64,000 bases of DNA from the NCBI RefSeq assembly GCF_043290135.1, contig NC_134701.1, positions 65,045,502 through 65,109,501 of the forward strand, given 5' to 3'. This document shows, piece by piece, positions 31,361-42,129 of the stretch. Position 1 is the stretch's first letter. Every line of letters begins with the position of its first letter. The stretch is from Rhipicephalus microplus. Taxonomy: Eukaryota; Arthropoda; Arachnida; Ixodida; Ixodidae. The notes below the pieces were generated by a model. It did not search any database. It was not told the DNA's origin and saw only the letters and a program-made list of their open reading frames with translations. The position numbers and the translations under genes are program-made.

Positions 31361-31361
31361 A

Positions 31362-31775
31362 TTAGTGGGCTAAGGTGCAGCAGCAACATCACGATGTTTA
31401 ATCGTTGCTTGCTTTTCATGCAGTGTTTCGCTGGTCTTGCTGATCTCAACTTCTGGGACGTCACGAGCTCTGACACCGGTTCGCATGGTTCTGCCCAGTC
31501 ATTTCTGGTTGGGCACGTGGACGTCACCGAGTGTTTGCCATGGGACTGCCATATCAGTCCACTATGGAACGGCGCCTGCGCATCAGCCTTCAAGCTGCCG
31601 CAATTCAACGATCGTGGCCACCCTCTACTTGACCAGCCATTCATCGACAACTGCGGGACCGTGACGTCATTCACCACAAGAAGTATAAAGCCACTACCCG
31701 AGGATCGTCTCTTCAGTGGGCTAATGTGCAGCAGCAACAGCACGATGTTTAATCGTTGCTTGCTTTTCATGCAGG
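31362..31775 (+). repeat. 60-bp direct repeat in the 5' UTR of LINE-B
   Basis: 31362-31421 and 31716-31775 are the same 60 bp with 2 differences by eye (AGTGGGCTAA at the start, TTTTCATGCAG at the end), 354 bp apart. The first copy starts at the element border and the second ends where ORF1 begins. Tandem 5' monomers are a known way for LINEs to keep a promoter. Confidence 0.85.
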
Positions 31776-32656
31776 TATATTACCTTTCCAATGCTGAATG
31801 CATTCAATCCGATGATCGCTTTCTGTTGCTGCTGCCTTGCCCACGTAGACTTGTATTTTTATGCCACGTGTTATATTGCGAAAGTCGTCTCGTTCTGAGT
31901 GGTGATGTGGAACTAAATCCAAGGCTTTTGAATAAGTCCGTGAATACCAGTAAAGGCAATACTTCTGGTAAGAGACCTGTAACCCGAAACGCAGCTGGTT
32001 CCAATGCTCTCGACGAGGTTTCTCATGCACCCTCTACTTCTGTACCTGTTGACAATGGCGCTCCATCTATTTCTGAAATGTCATGTAAACTTTTGGAGGG
32101 GCAAACTAAGCTAGCTCATGATATTGCCGACATCAAGTCATTTCAGCAGACGGTCGCCTGCCGTTTTGATGATTTAGAATCACGTGTTAATGCAATAGAA
32201 CGGGCTCCCAAATCTAATGAGCATAATTCTGTGAGTGAATTCCGTTCTGAAATAAATTGCTTAACTTCTAAGATTAACGAACTGGTCTTAAAAAACGATG
32301 TCTTAGAAAATCGTTCAAGGCGTAATAATCTGATAATACACGGTGTTTCATAAGATCCGAATGAAAACGCTAGCACCCTGTTGTGCAGCATTACTTCTGT
32401 ATTCACTAATAGCCTGAAAATTGCCTGCCCTCAAATCGAGCGCGTACACAGGCTTGGTAAACAACGTACTGGCTACACACGACCCATTATTCTGAAGCTT
32501 TCGAACTTTGTTGAAAAATTCGTTGTCCTAAAAATGCATCTAAACTCAAAGGCTCAAACGTGTTTATTACAGAAGACTTTTCTTCGCGGATTAGACACGT
32601 TCGGAAAAGAATTTGGGAGGCATCACTTCCCTTTCGCAACGATGGCTCTGTGGTGA
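31770..32656 (+). pseudogene. LINE-B ORF1 with degenerate 2A-like motif and one nonsense codon
   Basis: The frame begins at the second monomer end. Residues near 31895-31927 read LVLSGDVELNPRL: the 2A core D(V/I)ExNPGP is present except that the final GP is RL. A serine/threonine-rich stretch and a coiled coil (SEINCLTSKINELVLKNDVL, with RSRRNNLIIHGVS) follow, typical of LINE ORF1 RNA chaperones. A TAA at 32351-32353 interrupts it. The same frame continues with IERVHRLGKQ to 32656, the usual ORF1 middle. The change in the 2A core is one or two point substitutions. Confidence 0.7.
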
Positions 32657-32799
32657 AGTTAAAATACGATCACGCGTTCATTTACAAGGTTCGTTGCAAC
32701 TGAGACGACGCCTCAAACACACTAGTGAAAGTTTCAGGTGAGCCCCGTGGCCCTCGTTCTTCTGTCCCCACGTCCTCAAATGCCTCTTCATCCACTCCC

Positions 32800-33663
32800 T
32801 GACCTCGTTATAACCGTCAGGAACACCTTGTCGTTCTAAACGTTAATGCTCGTAGCATAGTTAAGAAACTTCCTGATCTATTGTCCCTTGTTGCAACTTA
32901 TTCCCCTCATGTTGTTGGCATTACTGAGTCTTGGTTACATAGTAACGTTTACGATTCTGAGTTTACTCCACCCGGCTTTATTGCCATACGTAATGACAGG
33001 GCAAATGGCATTGGTGGTGGCGTCGCTCTACTAATCCGCTCAGATATCCGCTTCTAGTTGTTGCCATCACCTCCAGAGACTGAATCCCTGTGGTGCAAAA
33101 TTTATCTAAACAATCAATGTATCGTAGTTAGTGTAATATATCGCCCACCTGGATCCTCCCTTGATGTTCTTCATGCTCTTTCCGATTTCATGTGCGATAT
33201 TAATATAGCTTCATCAAGGTTGATCTGTATGGGTGATTTTAATGCTCCTGACATAGATTGGCCTTCCCTGAGTGTAACGGGTCGTGATGCTGCTATCTGT
33301 CATGAAATAATTATTATTTCATATCTTTTGGGCTTACCCAAGTCGTTTCATGTGCGACTAGGCTTAATTCTATTCTAGACTTAGTTTTCCTAAGTACAGA
33401 TTTAGCTGATAATAACTTTTCTTGCGAGGTAATTGACGGGTTATCAGACCATAAAGGTGTCTTGTTATCACTTTGCTGTCCCACGTCCAAATCACCCTAT
33501 ACGTTTACTAGTTTCCCTGATTTCACTCGTGCGGATGACAATTACATTACTGATATTCTAGCTGATCATTTTAATACGTTTTGTGCACTTTCTGACAGGC
33601 AGGATATAGATTACCTCGTTAATTACTTTGAGGATCTTGTTAAGTCATGTGTCCGAAGATTTA
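32800..33663 (+). pseudogene. LINE-B endonuclease domain
   Basis: The APE-type endonuclease starts with VVLNVNARSIVKKLPDLLSL (about 32827). It continues with VVGITESWLHSN and RANGIGGGVALLIR, then after a stop VVSVIYRPPGS and CMGDFNAPDIDWP (near 33228-33265), and later LSDHKGVLLSL-type text around 33440. These blocks nick target DNA and start target-primed reverse transcription. The stop at 33055-33057 and a frame change near 33,340 break it. Confidence 0.75.
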
Positions 33664-34512
33664 TTTATTTATTTATTTATTTATTAGAATACCGTCAGGG
33701 CCCGTAGGGCATTACAGAGGGGGTGGGTACAACATATATAACACACAAGAAAAAAAGACAAAATAAAGAAAGAAGTATCAGATGCGCAAATCAGGAAGGC
33801 AACATAAGTCAACTAAAAATGTATAAGAATTCAAGCACATACAAGACAAAGATAGATAATGGAAACTGCATATAGTTGCAAGCATTGCTGAGAAATTGCA
33901 GTCTTGAATAACAAAGGGTCTGTTATTGATACAACGGAAGAGGGAAGGTGGTTCCAATCGGCGGCTGTTTTCGGTAAGAAGGCTGCTGAAAAGAATTTGG
34001 TGCGGCAAAACGGAATGGCAACCTTATGCTTATGATCAATGCGCGATGAGTGGTATGACGGTTGTGAAATGAGGTCTCGCTTCATTGATGGATTGTGAAA
34101 AAATATCTTATGAAAAAAATGCAGTCGCGCCAGTTTCCTCCGGACAGTTAAATTGGGTAGGTCAAGGTTAGATTTCATTTCTGATATGCTAGCAGTACGG
34201 GAATAATTAGAACAAATGAACCGAACTGAGCGGTTCTGAACAGATTATAACGCGTTAATTAAATTTTGATGCACGGGATCCCATATAGCGGACGCGTACT
34301 CAAGCTTTGGGCGAATTAGTGATCGGTATAATAGAATTTTGAGGGACAGCGGAGCGCGAGAAAAGTTGCGGCGTAAGTATCCTAGCGTTCGGTTAGCGTT
34401 ATTACAGATGTAGGTAACATGCGTGTGCCAAGATAGATTGTTGGTAATGTAAACGCCGAGGTACTTATATGAAGAGACATGCTGGAGGGGAACGGCGTTA
34501 ATTCTGTAATTT
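33664..34512 (-). mobile_element. minus-strand LINE 3' fragment inserted in LINE-B (LINE-C)
   Basis: The plus strand begins with (ATTT)n, the complement of an AAAT tail. In minus sense the frame at 34559-34245 has HVSSYKYLGVYITNNLSW and RSLIRPKLEYASAIWDP, the thumb region of CR1-type RTs. The frame at 34178-33831 ends in the usual DWNHLPSSVV block. It lies between the endonuclease and RT of LINE-B and is therefore younger. It is 5' truncated; the target duplication is not obvious. Confidence 0.85.
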
Positions 34513-36440
34513 GTGCCACTTAACACAAAGAAAAGCAATACTAATCTTCCTTGGATCACTCGTGACTTCTTACATTTGTCTCGCCGTGTCCGTCGACTTA
34601 GGCACTCCAGAGAAACTTACGATCCCGTTAGCCTAGACAAATTTCAAAAGGCGGAAAGTGAACTTAATTCTAAGATGAGAACGGCAAAATATTTCTTTTT
34701 TTCGCGTTCAGTTGCCGGGCATGTTAAGCCCGAACCCACGCAAATTTTGGTATTCGATTTTGCGTCATGATGCCTCACCTTCTTCTTTCAGAATTGATAA
34801 TGATGGTATTAGTGACCCATCAGCAATATCGAAGGCTTTTAATAACTATTTCCTGTCTGTGTTTGTTTCAGACAATAACTCCATTCCTTCTCTGACAGGC
34901 ATAACTCGTTCTGAACCAATCAGTGACATTGAAACAACGAGTGCAGGCATTCTGAACCTTATCTTAAAATTAGACGTAAAAAAATGCACTGGTACTGACG
35001 GGATACACAATGCATTCTTAGTTCGCTACTCCATTTGGTCATCCAGATATCTGACGATCATATTCAACAAATCTTTATCTTCTGGCACTGTTTCATCCTC
35101 ATGGAAGATAGCGAAGGTACTCCCTCTTTATAAATCTGGCAACAAGCAGTCTCTATTGAATTATAGACCGATATCATTGACTTCTTAATCATGCAAGATG
35201 TTAGAACATATCATTCATAAACACATTATGCTCTTCTTGGAATCGCACCAACTACTATCAAACATGCAGCATGGGTTTAGGCATGGTTTCAGTACCAAAA
35301 CACAATTAGTCGAATTCACGCATGATTTTTTTTGAACCTTGATCTTGGCAACCAGGTGGACGCTATAATAATTGACTTCTCAAAAGCCTTCGATACAGTA
35401 CTGCATTCTAAACTTCTCGCTAAACTCGATGTCATATTAAACAATCCTCAATTGGTTTGTTGGATCTCAAGCTTTTTGTCATCTCGCTCTCAGTTCGTTT
35501 CTTACAGGTCAACCAACTCTACTACCATTGATGTAACATCTGGAGTGCCCCAAGGGTCCGTTCTTGGGCCTCTTCTTTTTTTAATTTACTTAAATGATTT
35601 GCCTGTTTGCATCTCTCCTTCCATTCGTTTTTACGCCAATGATTGCGTTTTATACGAGGTCATTAAAACACACGCTGACCATTACCGCTTGTAAGAGCCA
35701 TTTGCTGATTTTTGCGATTGGTGCAGAACCTGGCAAATGAACATTAACTTTAAAAAAAACCATACTTATGTCCTTTTGTAGTAAATCTCCTTCTGCTTTT
35801 GATTACTCTTTCGATAACCGTGCAGTAAATAGGGTTCTTGATTATAAGTATTTAGGGGTCATTTTTACTCATAATATAACATGGTCTAAGCACATTGACT
35901 ACGTATGTAACAAAGCATTAAAAAACTAGGCTATCTACGTCGCACTCCATCTAAATCTCCGAAGAAAACTAAGCTTCTCTTATTTAAATCACTCATTCGC
36001 CCAATAGTAGACTACGCATCTGTCGTTTGGAACCCGTACAAGCAGTGTGAGATTAATAGGTTAGAAGCAATTGAGAAAAAAGCTGTAAGATTCATATGTC
36101 ATCACTATGACCGCGACTTTTCACCCTCTTCTACTCTTTCTTCACTGAACTTAACCTCGCTCTCTTCGCGTCGCCGAATATAGTCATTAAAATTCTTGCA
36201 TAGCATTGTGACGTCTTCGGTTAAACTTTCAAATGACAAGGACTACATAAACTTTGCACCTCTGTCAACGACAAGAAGCTATCACAACTTAAACTTAACG
36301 CCTTACTCTGTTCGAACTAACGTGTTCAAGTTCAGTTTTTTCCCCCGTTCTATTGAAGACTGGAATTCGTTACCTGGTACTATTCGTTCACGCCCATCAT
36401 CAAATTTTCAAGCCGACATCCATGACATGCGTCTGTAACA
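34513..36440 (+). pseudogene. LINE-B reverse transcriptase
   Basis: After the insert, WITRDFLHLSRRVRRL opens the pre-RT region, with a frame change near 34,735. DVKKCTGTDGIHNAFL, SSWKIAKVLPLYKSG and YRPISLTS (35160-35188) are RT fingers blocks. [38 protein letters not shown] and [10 protein letters not shown] (35332-35694) are the palm. The YADD aspartate is replaced by asparagine (AAT, about 35638). The C-terminal piece at 36196-36438 ends DWNSLPGTIRSRPS. Defective by sequence. Confidence 0.85.
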
Positions 36441-36683
36441 TACCCTCATCTATTTGCCATTGGTGTTAGCTCTTGAGTTGCATTGTTTCTTTATTCTATT
36501 TTCATTCACGTTAATGACATGTTTGTGCACTTTTGACCTTGTATAACCACACATCTGTATTATGTTACCTGTTTACATAATTTTCATTCTTGTCTGTTAA
36601 AACTCCGCGTATTTTGTACACCCACCCCTGCCATAGCGCACTTAGCGCTGCAGTGTGTATAAATAAATAAATAATAAACAAAT
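36441..36683 (+). other. LINE-B 3' UTR and tail
   Basis: After the last coding piece, TTGTACACCCACCCCTGCC and a TGTGTATAAATAAATAAA tail follow, a form typical of CR1-like LINEs. The tail abuts the interrupted repeat. Confidence 0.7.
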
Positions 36684-37352
36684 AAATTTCTTCAAGCACT
36701 AACGGCGCTGAGCTTAACAGTTAATCCCCACAAACGAGTGCAAGGGACTAACATTTAGTCCTCACATATACACCTTAGTGAGTAATCGTTAGTCCCACAA
36801 TTCTCCTCAAAGGACTAACATTTAGTTCTCAAATTTGCACCCTATAGAGCAACTGTTATTCCCCAAACTTACACATTACTGGGCAACCGTTAGTCCTCAC
36901 AGTTGCACCTCGCCGTACAAACGGTTGATTCACTGAAATACTCCAATCGTATCAACTTTTTGTCTCCAGTTCAAACATTTTTTGTTTATTTTCTGCCATG
37001 CCTATTATTTATTTCGCCTGTTTTCTGCGCAGTGAGCAACAAATAGCGCAGAAAAGAACACGCGAAAAAGTAGTTAGCCACCTATGTGTAGCTGCTTTTG
37101 CAGTCACGGCAACAACTAAAGACAAAAGTGAGACATCGAAACCTTCTATTTTTTTTACATACACATGAAGTTTCTCCACTTTATAGGTGAATTCGTGGTG
37201 AAGTGTACAAGTCCAGTCTTATTGTCACATCCTGTTCACTCCTTGTGGAGCTCCTCCGACAGAAGCGATAGATTAGATGACAGGCATTGCAGACGCCCGC
37301 GCGCGCAGCCTTCTGGCTGTTGTGTTCCCACGGCTGGACGTACAATAAAATC
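36684..37352 (-). repeat. main part of the 0.77-kb repeat, copy A (right of the LINE)
   Basis: The reverse complement follows 57970-58669 closely. Shared features are the acceptor-like GTACGTCCAGCCGTGGGAAC, CAATGCCTGTCATCTAATC, GCAGCTACACATAGGTGGCT and a set of GGACTAACATTTAGTCC motifs recurring every 40-55 bp at its outer end. The exon-like part reads PWEHNSQKAARAGVCNACHL, so one cysteine differs from copy B, and a 5-bp insertion shifts the frame after it. Confidence 0.8.
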
Positions 37353-38371
37353 GTAAAAGTAGTTAGAAATACTTGACAGAAGATGTGTGAACTTCACACG
37401 TCTTGAACTTCACACGTCTTTACACATTTTTATGTGTAAAGCACTCCTCAAGGAGTGTTTTACATATAAAAACTGAAATCTTTCTGAGCTGTTTGTTCAC
37501 AACCTCTGCCCCCCCCTCTTTATCTGCCTGTCTCCCATTTATCTTCTACAATAACGTTGAAGAGTAAATCATCCCTTCTGCTAGTTTGCTAACAAAAACA
37601 CAAGCCGCTACATTGAACCAGCAGCGCTTCCTCAATTTGGATGGGATGCAGAATTTTATAACTTAAATAATAAAGGAAACAGTGTTTGCAATATTTCATT
37701 AGAATCAAAATAAGAGCAGCTCTCATGTTAGTGTAAGCATATGTATATTTCCATCATTGCGCAAATAACCTACGCTCAATAAAGATCCCTAGGTACATAT
37801 ATAGTTCACATCAGTAAAGCAACATGAGCTTCGTGGAGAAAATAACATCACAACACTGGCATGTGCACCTCACAGTGTGATATGTAGGCAACAACCACCC
37901 AACAAATAAGTTGTAATACCAAAAACGTAGTATCAGCCTACGCAAAAAGGCAACTAAACTAGGCAAATTAGGCGAGCAGTACTTTTAAGAGATGTGCAAA
38001 CATGCAGATAGGCAGATCTGTAGTTTTTTTAGTGCAAAAGTTTGACCTATGGCATCAGATTCTACGAGACATCATTATAACTTATGTTGTTTGTATGAAA
38101 GTCTAAATTAGCCCTGTTTAATTGGTTGTCGATTCACTTACCACAATTTGTAAAAGTGTTTATCTATGCCTACAAAATAACAACATTGCATTCATGCATG
38201 GCTTCACATGTTTACTCACACATATATGAAAAATAATGTAATTTTTTGAAGTTTTCTGTGCTTGTGAACTTGTCATAAATATCTCAAAGCTGTAGTACAC
38301 CAATATATAAATTGTACAAAATTAGTACAGATCTGTTTACAATATTTCCATGCTAGCCAATAGTATCTGGA
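37353..38371. other. AT-rich stretch with one hairpin
   Basis: No gene is evident. A 20-bp hairpin lies at 37428-37471, with short repeats of CTTCACACGTCTT just before it. Confidence 0.5.
37428..37471. repeat. 20-bp near-perfect hairpin
   Basis: Arms 37428-37447 and 37452-37471 are inverted copies with two mismatches (both G-U compatible in RNA) around a 4-nt loop TCAA. It may be the collapsed core of a small inverted-repeat element or a structured transcript. Confidence 0.75.
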
Positions 38372-38389
38372 ACCTAAAAAGTTCTTGAT

Positions 38390-38615
38390 TTGTGGGGTTA
38401 AACGTACCAAAACCACCATTAGAATATGAGAAGCCGTAGTGAAAGGATCCGATAATTTCTACCACCTGAGGTGTTTAACGTGCACCGAAATCTCAGTACA
38501 CGGGCCTACAGCATTTCCATCTTCATAGAAAATGCAGGCGCCGCAACCGGAACTTGATTCCACGACCTGTGGGTCAGCAGAAGAGTACCTTAGTCACTAG
38601 AGCACCATGGTGGAG
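38390..38615 (-). repeat. tRNA-headed SINE, copy 3
   Basis: Plus-sense words GTGGGGTTAAACGTACC, AACGTGCACCGAAATC, ACGGGCCTACAGCATTTCC and GACCTGTGGGTCAGCAG match SINE copy 4 in order. Flanks ACCTAAAAAGTTCTTGAT (38372-38389) and ACCTAAAAGGTTCTTGAT (38616-38633) form an 18-bp target-site duplication with one change. The tRNA-like head is at the right, so the SINE is on the minus strand. Confidence 0.9.
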
Positions 38616-38633
38616 ACCTAAAAGGTTCTTGAT

Positions 38634-41600
38634 CTTTAATTCTTCAGTTCTTGGCTTATGCACAAATGCTACATCCCAAGGAATCGCAGTACCTGGGCTG
38701 CAAAGTCAACTTGAAATTAGGTAATCACAGGCTAAAAACTTAAAACTTCCTATAAATAGTGGCTGGTGGCTTAGGATATTGAATTATAGAGCTTGGTATT
38801 TCCTGAGGTTAAATATAGGTTGACCACAAGTGTATACAGTTTGTAAAGCAGTCAGAACTTCGGTCCATAGGTTAATAATGTGCGAAAAGAAACACAGATA
38901 GAAATAACGATCAAGGTAACAGGGCAACACAGTACTGAAAGCTGCAGTTTCATGTTATTGTGCGACTTCATGATACTTCAATCTTGTAATGTTTTCGTAT
39001 TATGTGTGTGCGTTCTTCTGTGGTTGGCATCACACTTGCCTTTCCAGTAGCGCATTGTCCTAAGCATTGAATTGTAATTTCACTATTGCATGGGCGTTTT
39101 TCCCGCACTTTCTTTAATCAATACCCATGTACTCACCCGACTGTCTATTTTAGGATTGATTTTGCTAATAAAGCCAATTACACTTAAGTCGTTTTTACAC
39201 ATGCGAAATTTTCAATACGCGCTCTATCGAACCAGTTCCATGCATTACCATGCATAACACTGCGCAAGTATACCATAAGGGAGTGCAAGTATTTGACCAA
39301 ATGCTCTAAGATGTACGTAATGTTTGATTTATTGTATGGTGAGTCTCCGGGGAATGTTCGCACAGTACACTGTCTTGTACATGGGCAGGTAGGTGAGCAA
39401 ATGCTGTTTTGCCAAAAATGTGTACCTGAAAATGATACAAAAACTCTATTAAGCTTTCAGTGTCCATAAAAATAAATGTCTATCCACTGATCCACGCTTA
39501 AAAATATCATTGCAGACTTTATAACAAAACATGACAGGTGTGAAATTGGGATGCGCCTTAAGTAGTTCCTTGTAGACATTTCACTTAGAGTACAGAGGCA
39601 TAAAATACACGACGGTAAAGAAGTGTGAAACATCAGGAGTGTACTCTTCTCTAGTGCGCAACTAATACGATGGCTTTTGGTATCGGTGAAGGTAGCATTG
39701 TAGTGTAACAGGTGGAAATGTTATTAGTATTCAATGTGAAAATAAATGCATTTTCAATGAAGAAAAAAAATGCCTGAAGCCTAAGTCCTTAACTTAATGG
39801 TCAGATTACTGAGCTCTAGGCGGTCGAAATGTCTGGAGTGTCCCCTTCGATGTTTGTGTTGATCATATGATGATTCTTGGATGTTGAATACCAACAATTA
39901 CTCTTTTGTAAGTACATTATAGGAATGTTTGCCACGTGCTGTTTACGCTGTGTATTTTGTTACGTGGAGTTTACTAAGTGTGAGCCTGCCTACAGGTCTG
40001 TGTGAGCCGTGCTGTACCTCTACCTGATCACCCCCGACATTCGGAGTTTGTAGGGTGGGGCGTCCAGCACAAGTACAGAGAAAAAAATTGGTGAACTGAG
40101 AATTGTGACCTTGAAAAAACGAATGAGCTCAGCTTAGGCGTCGTGGGTGTACGCGTTAAGTGGAAGAGTTCGAGTCTGCCGCACAGCGATGTTAGATCGG
40201 TGGGGTCTCGCCGGGTGTGTGTAACAGTACGTCAGCCGATGAGACAAAAAAAAATAGAAAATTATTTAACGCGTTCATGAGTTTAGTGAGCATTCTTAGA
40301 CATTTGTAATTTAGTGTAAGAACACACTTCTTTCTCCCTGCACAGCAGAATGAATATACGCCAGCACTAAAGGCATAATAGAGAGCTGCGGAAACAAATA
40401 AAAAAAGACAGAGAAAGGAGGTGAAATGGGAGATTGCTGTTGGCCTCGTTCGTGATGAATGACATCCCATCGTAAACTTATCTCTTTTTTTGCGCCTTTT
40501 ATTGACGTTAGTTTCTAAGGAAGTGAAATCGAGGACGAAAGCCGCATTACTTTAATTTTGTTGCTCTGTAAGGTAGTATGGGTCCGATTGAAAGTATTAC
40601 TACGCCCTTAAAACACCCAATCGACTAGATTGCGGTTACAGTGTGGTACCTTGGTTGTCGGAATGAGTTCCTCGAATAATCCCTTACTTTGACGGGGTGC
40701 CTAGTCGCATGACCATTGTAACATACCCGGTCGTACATCACATTTGTTAACTTTTTATTGTCGAAGAGGCACTAAAATTTGAAGCCACACTTCTAAATAT
40801 TAAAGACTGCCTAATGAACATCTTTTGGGGGCACGGTTGATCAAAACGCTACAGCCAGAGTTAACACTGAAACATTGGAGCGGAATAATAGCCGTAAGTT
40901 GAAGAAAGCTGATGTGGGGCCAAAAAAGTTCTACCAAATTAAAAAGTTCTAATTCAAAATGAGACCAAGTTTCAGACATTTATTCGCTTTAGTAAAAACC
41001 TAAAACAGGAAAGGACTGAGGGCGAGCAACGCCAGCCCACGTAGCTGCAAGGTTGCGTTCAGAAGCTGATTCAGAAGCGTGATAAGCGGCAGACAGAAAC
41101 AAACCTTGTCCTAGTTGACGATTCCTTACGGGGAGCTGCAAGAGAGAATGAAAGAAAGAAAAACGAAGCCACCGGGAAACTTTCAAAGGGGAATCAACGA
41201 TAACATCAATTCAGTTGCAGGACACCGCCGATGAAGAATACTGATAAAGGCGCTCGCACTGCCGGCCGAATATCACCTGGTCTACTACGCAACAGATCGT
41301 TCACGTGCGAGGAGTCGCATCGGGCATTAAAATGTCCAATTAGGGCAGAACACATACACATCGTGCCGGTACCCGCGGCATATGCGATTCACCAGCACGT
41401 GGATGCCTGACCTCAAGGACATCCAACCTGAATTTATGGCTATGGTAGGTATTTCTAAAGTCTGGCGGCACAGACGTGTTCGAGCTTTCCAAGAAATGCG
41501 ACACTGATGGTCACCGGTCAGCACGGAACTTCCCGCTTGGCGCCAGTGCCATTTATGGCGCAGCGATGCGTACCGGACGCCTCTCACGAAGTGATAGTGA

Positions 41601-41821
41601 AGATGTCGTGAAAAAGTACATTTCCCTGGAATATATGTATATGCCTAGAGCACTAGCCTTCATTGTATTTTTGTTATGGTCCGGTGTTATACTCCAAAGG
41701 GAAAAAAATATATATATTATGAAGCATACGAGCCAAATTCAAGATCTTGCCGTGAGGCCTGGATATTGTCTACTAATTATCTTTGAGCGCATAAGACTGC
41801 ATAAAAATCAAGCTTCATGGG
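38634..41821. other. 3.2 kb without recognisable gene
   Basis: This is AT-rich sequence with only short frames (40192-40470 minus and 41476-41829 plus are the longest), none with a known motif. No terminal repeats or tandem arrays are visible by eye. Probably host intergenic DNA or fully eroded elements. Confidence 0.45.
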
Positions 41822-42115
41822 AGCTTTAGCATTCCATGTCCATCTAAATGTGGCCATCGCTTGGAGGCTTTGATCCCACGGCCGCCGTACTTGACAGCGT
41901 ACCATCACCGACTCGAAGCCAGCGTGGCAGGTGACAGAGTCGTAACTTACGCGTCAAGTAAAACAATTTAGCGTGCTCTAACACAGGTTTATGAATATAT
42001 TTGGTGCCAAATTTTCAAATTTGTGGCTTAGTACTATAACCAGACAAGTTTACCAAATAAGGTGATTCTAATCGAAAATAGGTCAAGTTTTGTACAAGGT
42101 CACGTTTTTCACTTA
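41822..42115 (+). repeat. dispersed repeat, left copy of a flanking direct pair
   Basis: It matches 47420-47705 in the same orientation. Shared words are CATCTAAATG, GGCCATCGC/CACAAGG, TTGACAGCGTA, TTTGTGGCTTAGTAC and AAAATAGG(C/T)CAAG. Identity is perhaps three quarters by eye. The two copies flank the minus-strand LINE-D. The family is unknown. Confidence 0.7.
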
Positions 42116-42129
42116 AAGGTAATTTCTTA

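Larger units (their letters stand above)
31361..36683 (+). mobile_element. long CR1/L2-like LINE with 2A-like motif (LINE-B)
   Basis: The LINE runs from a duplicated 5' UTR through ORF1, endonuclease, RT and a C-terminal segment to an (AAAT)n-type tail. Its borders are set by the interrupted repeat on both sides. It is close to full length, because the first 60-bp monomer begins right at the left border. It contains a minus-strand LINE insert (33664-34512) and is dead: stops, frame changes, and YAND in place of YADD at the RT active site. Clade assignment is by motif style only. Confidence 0.85.
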
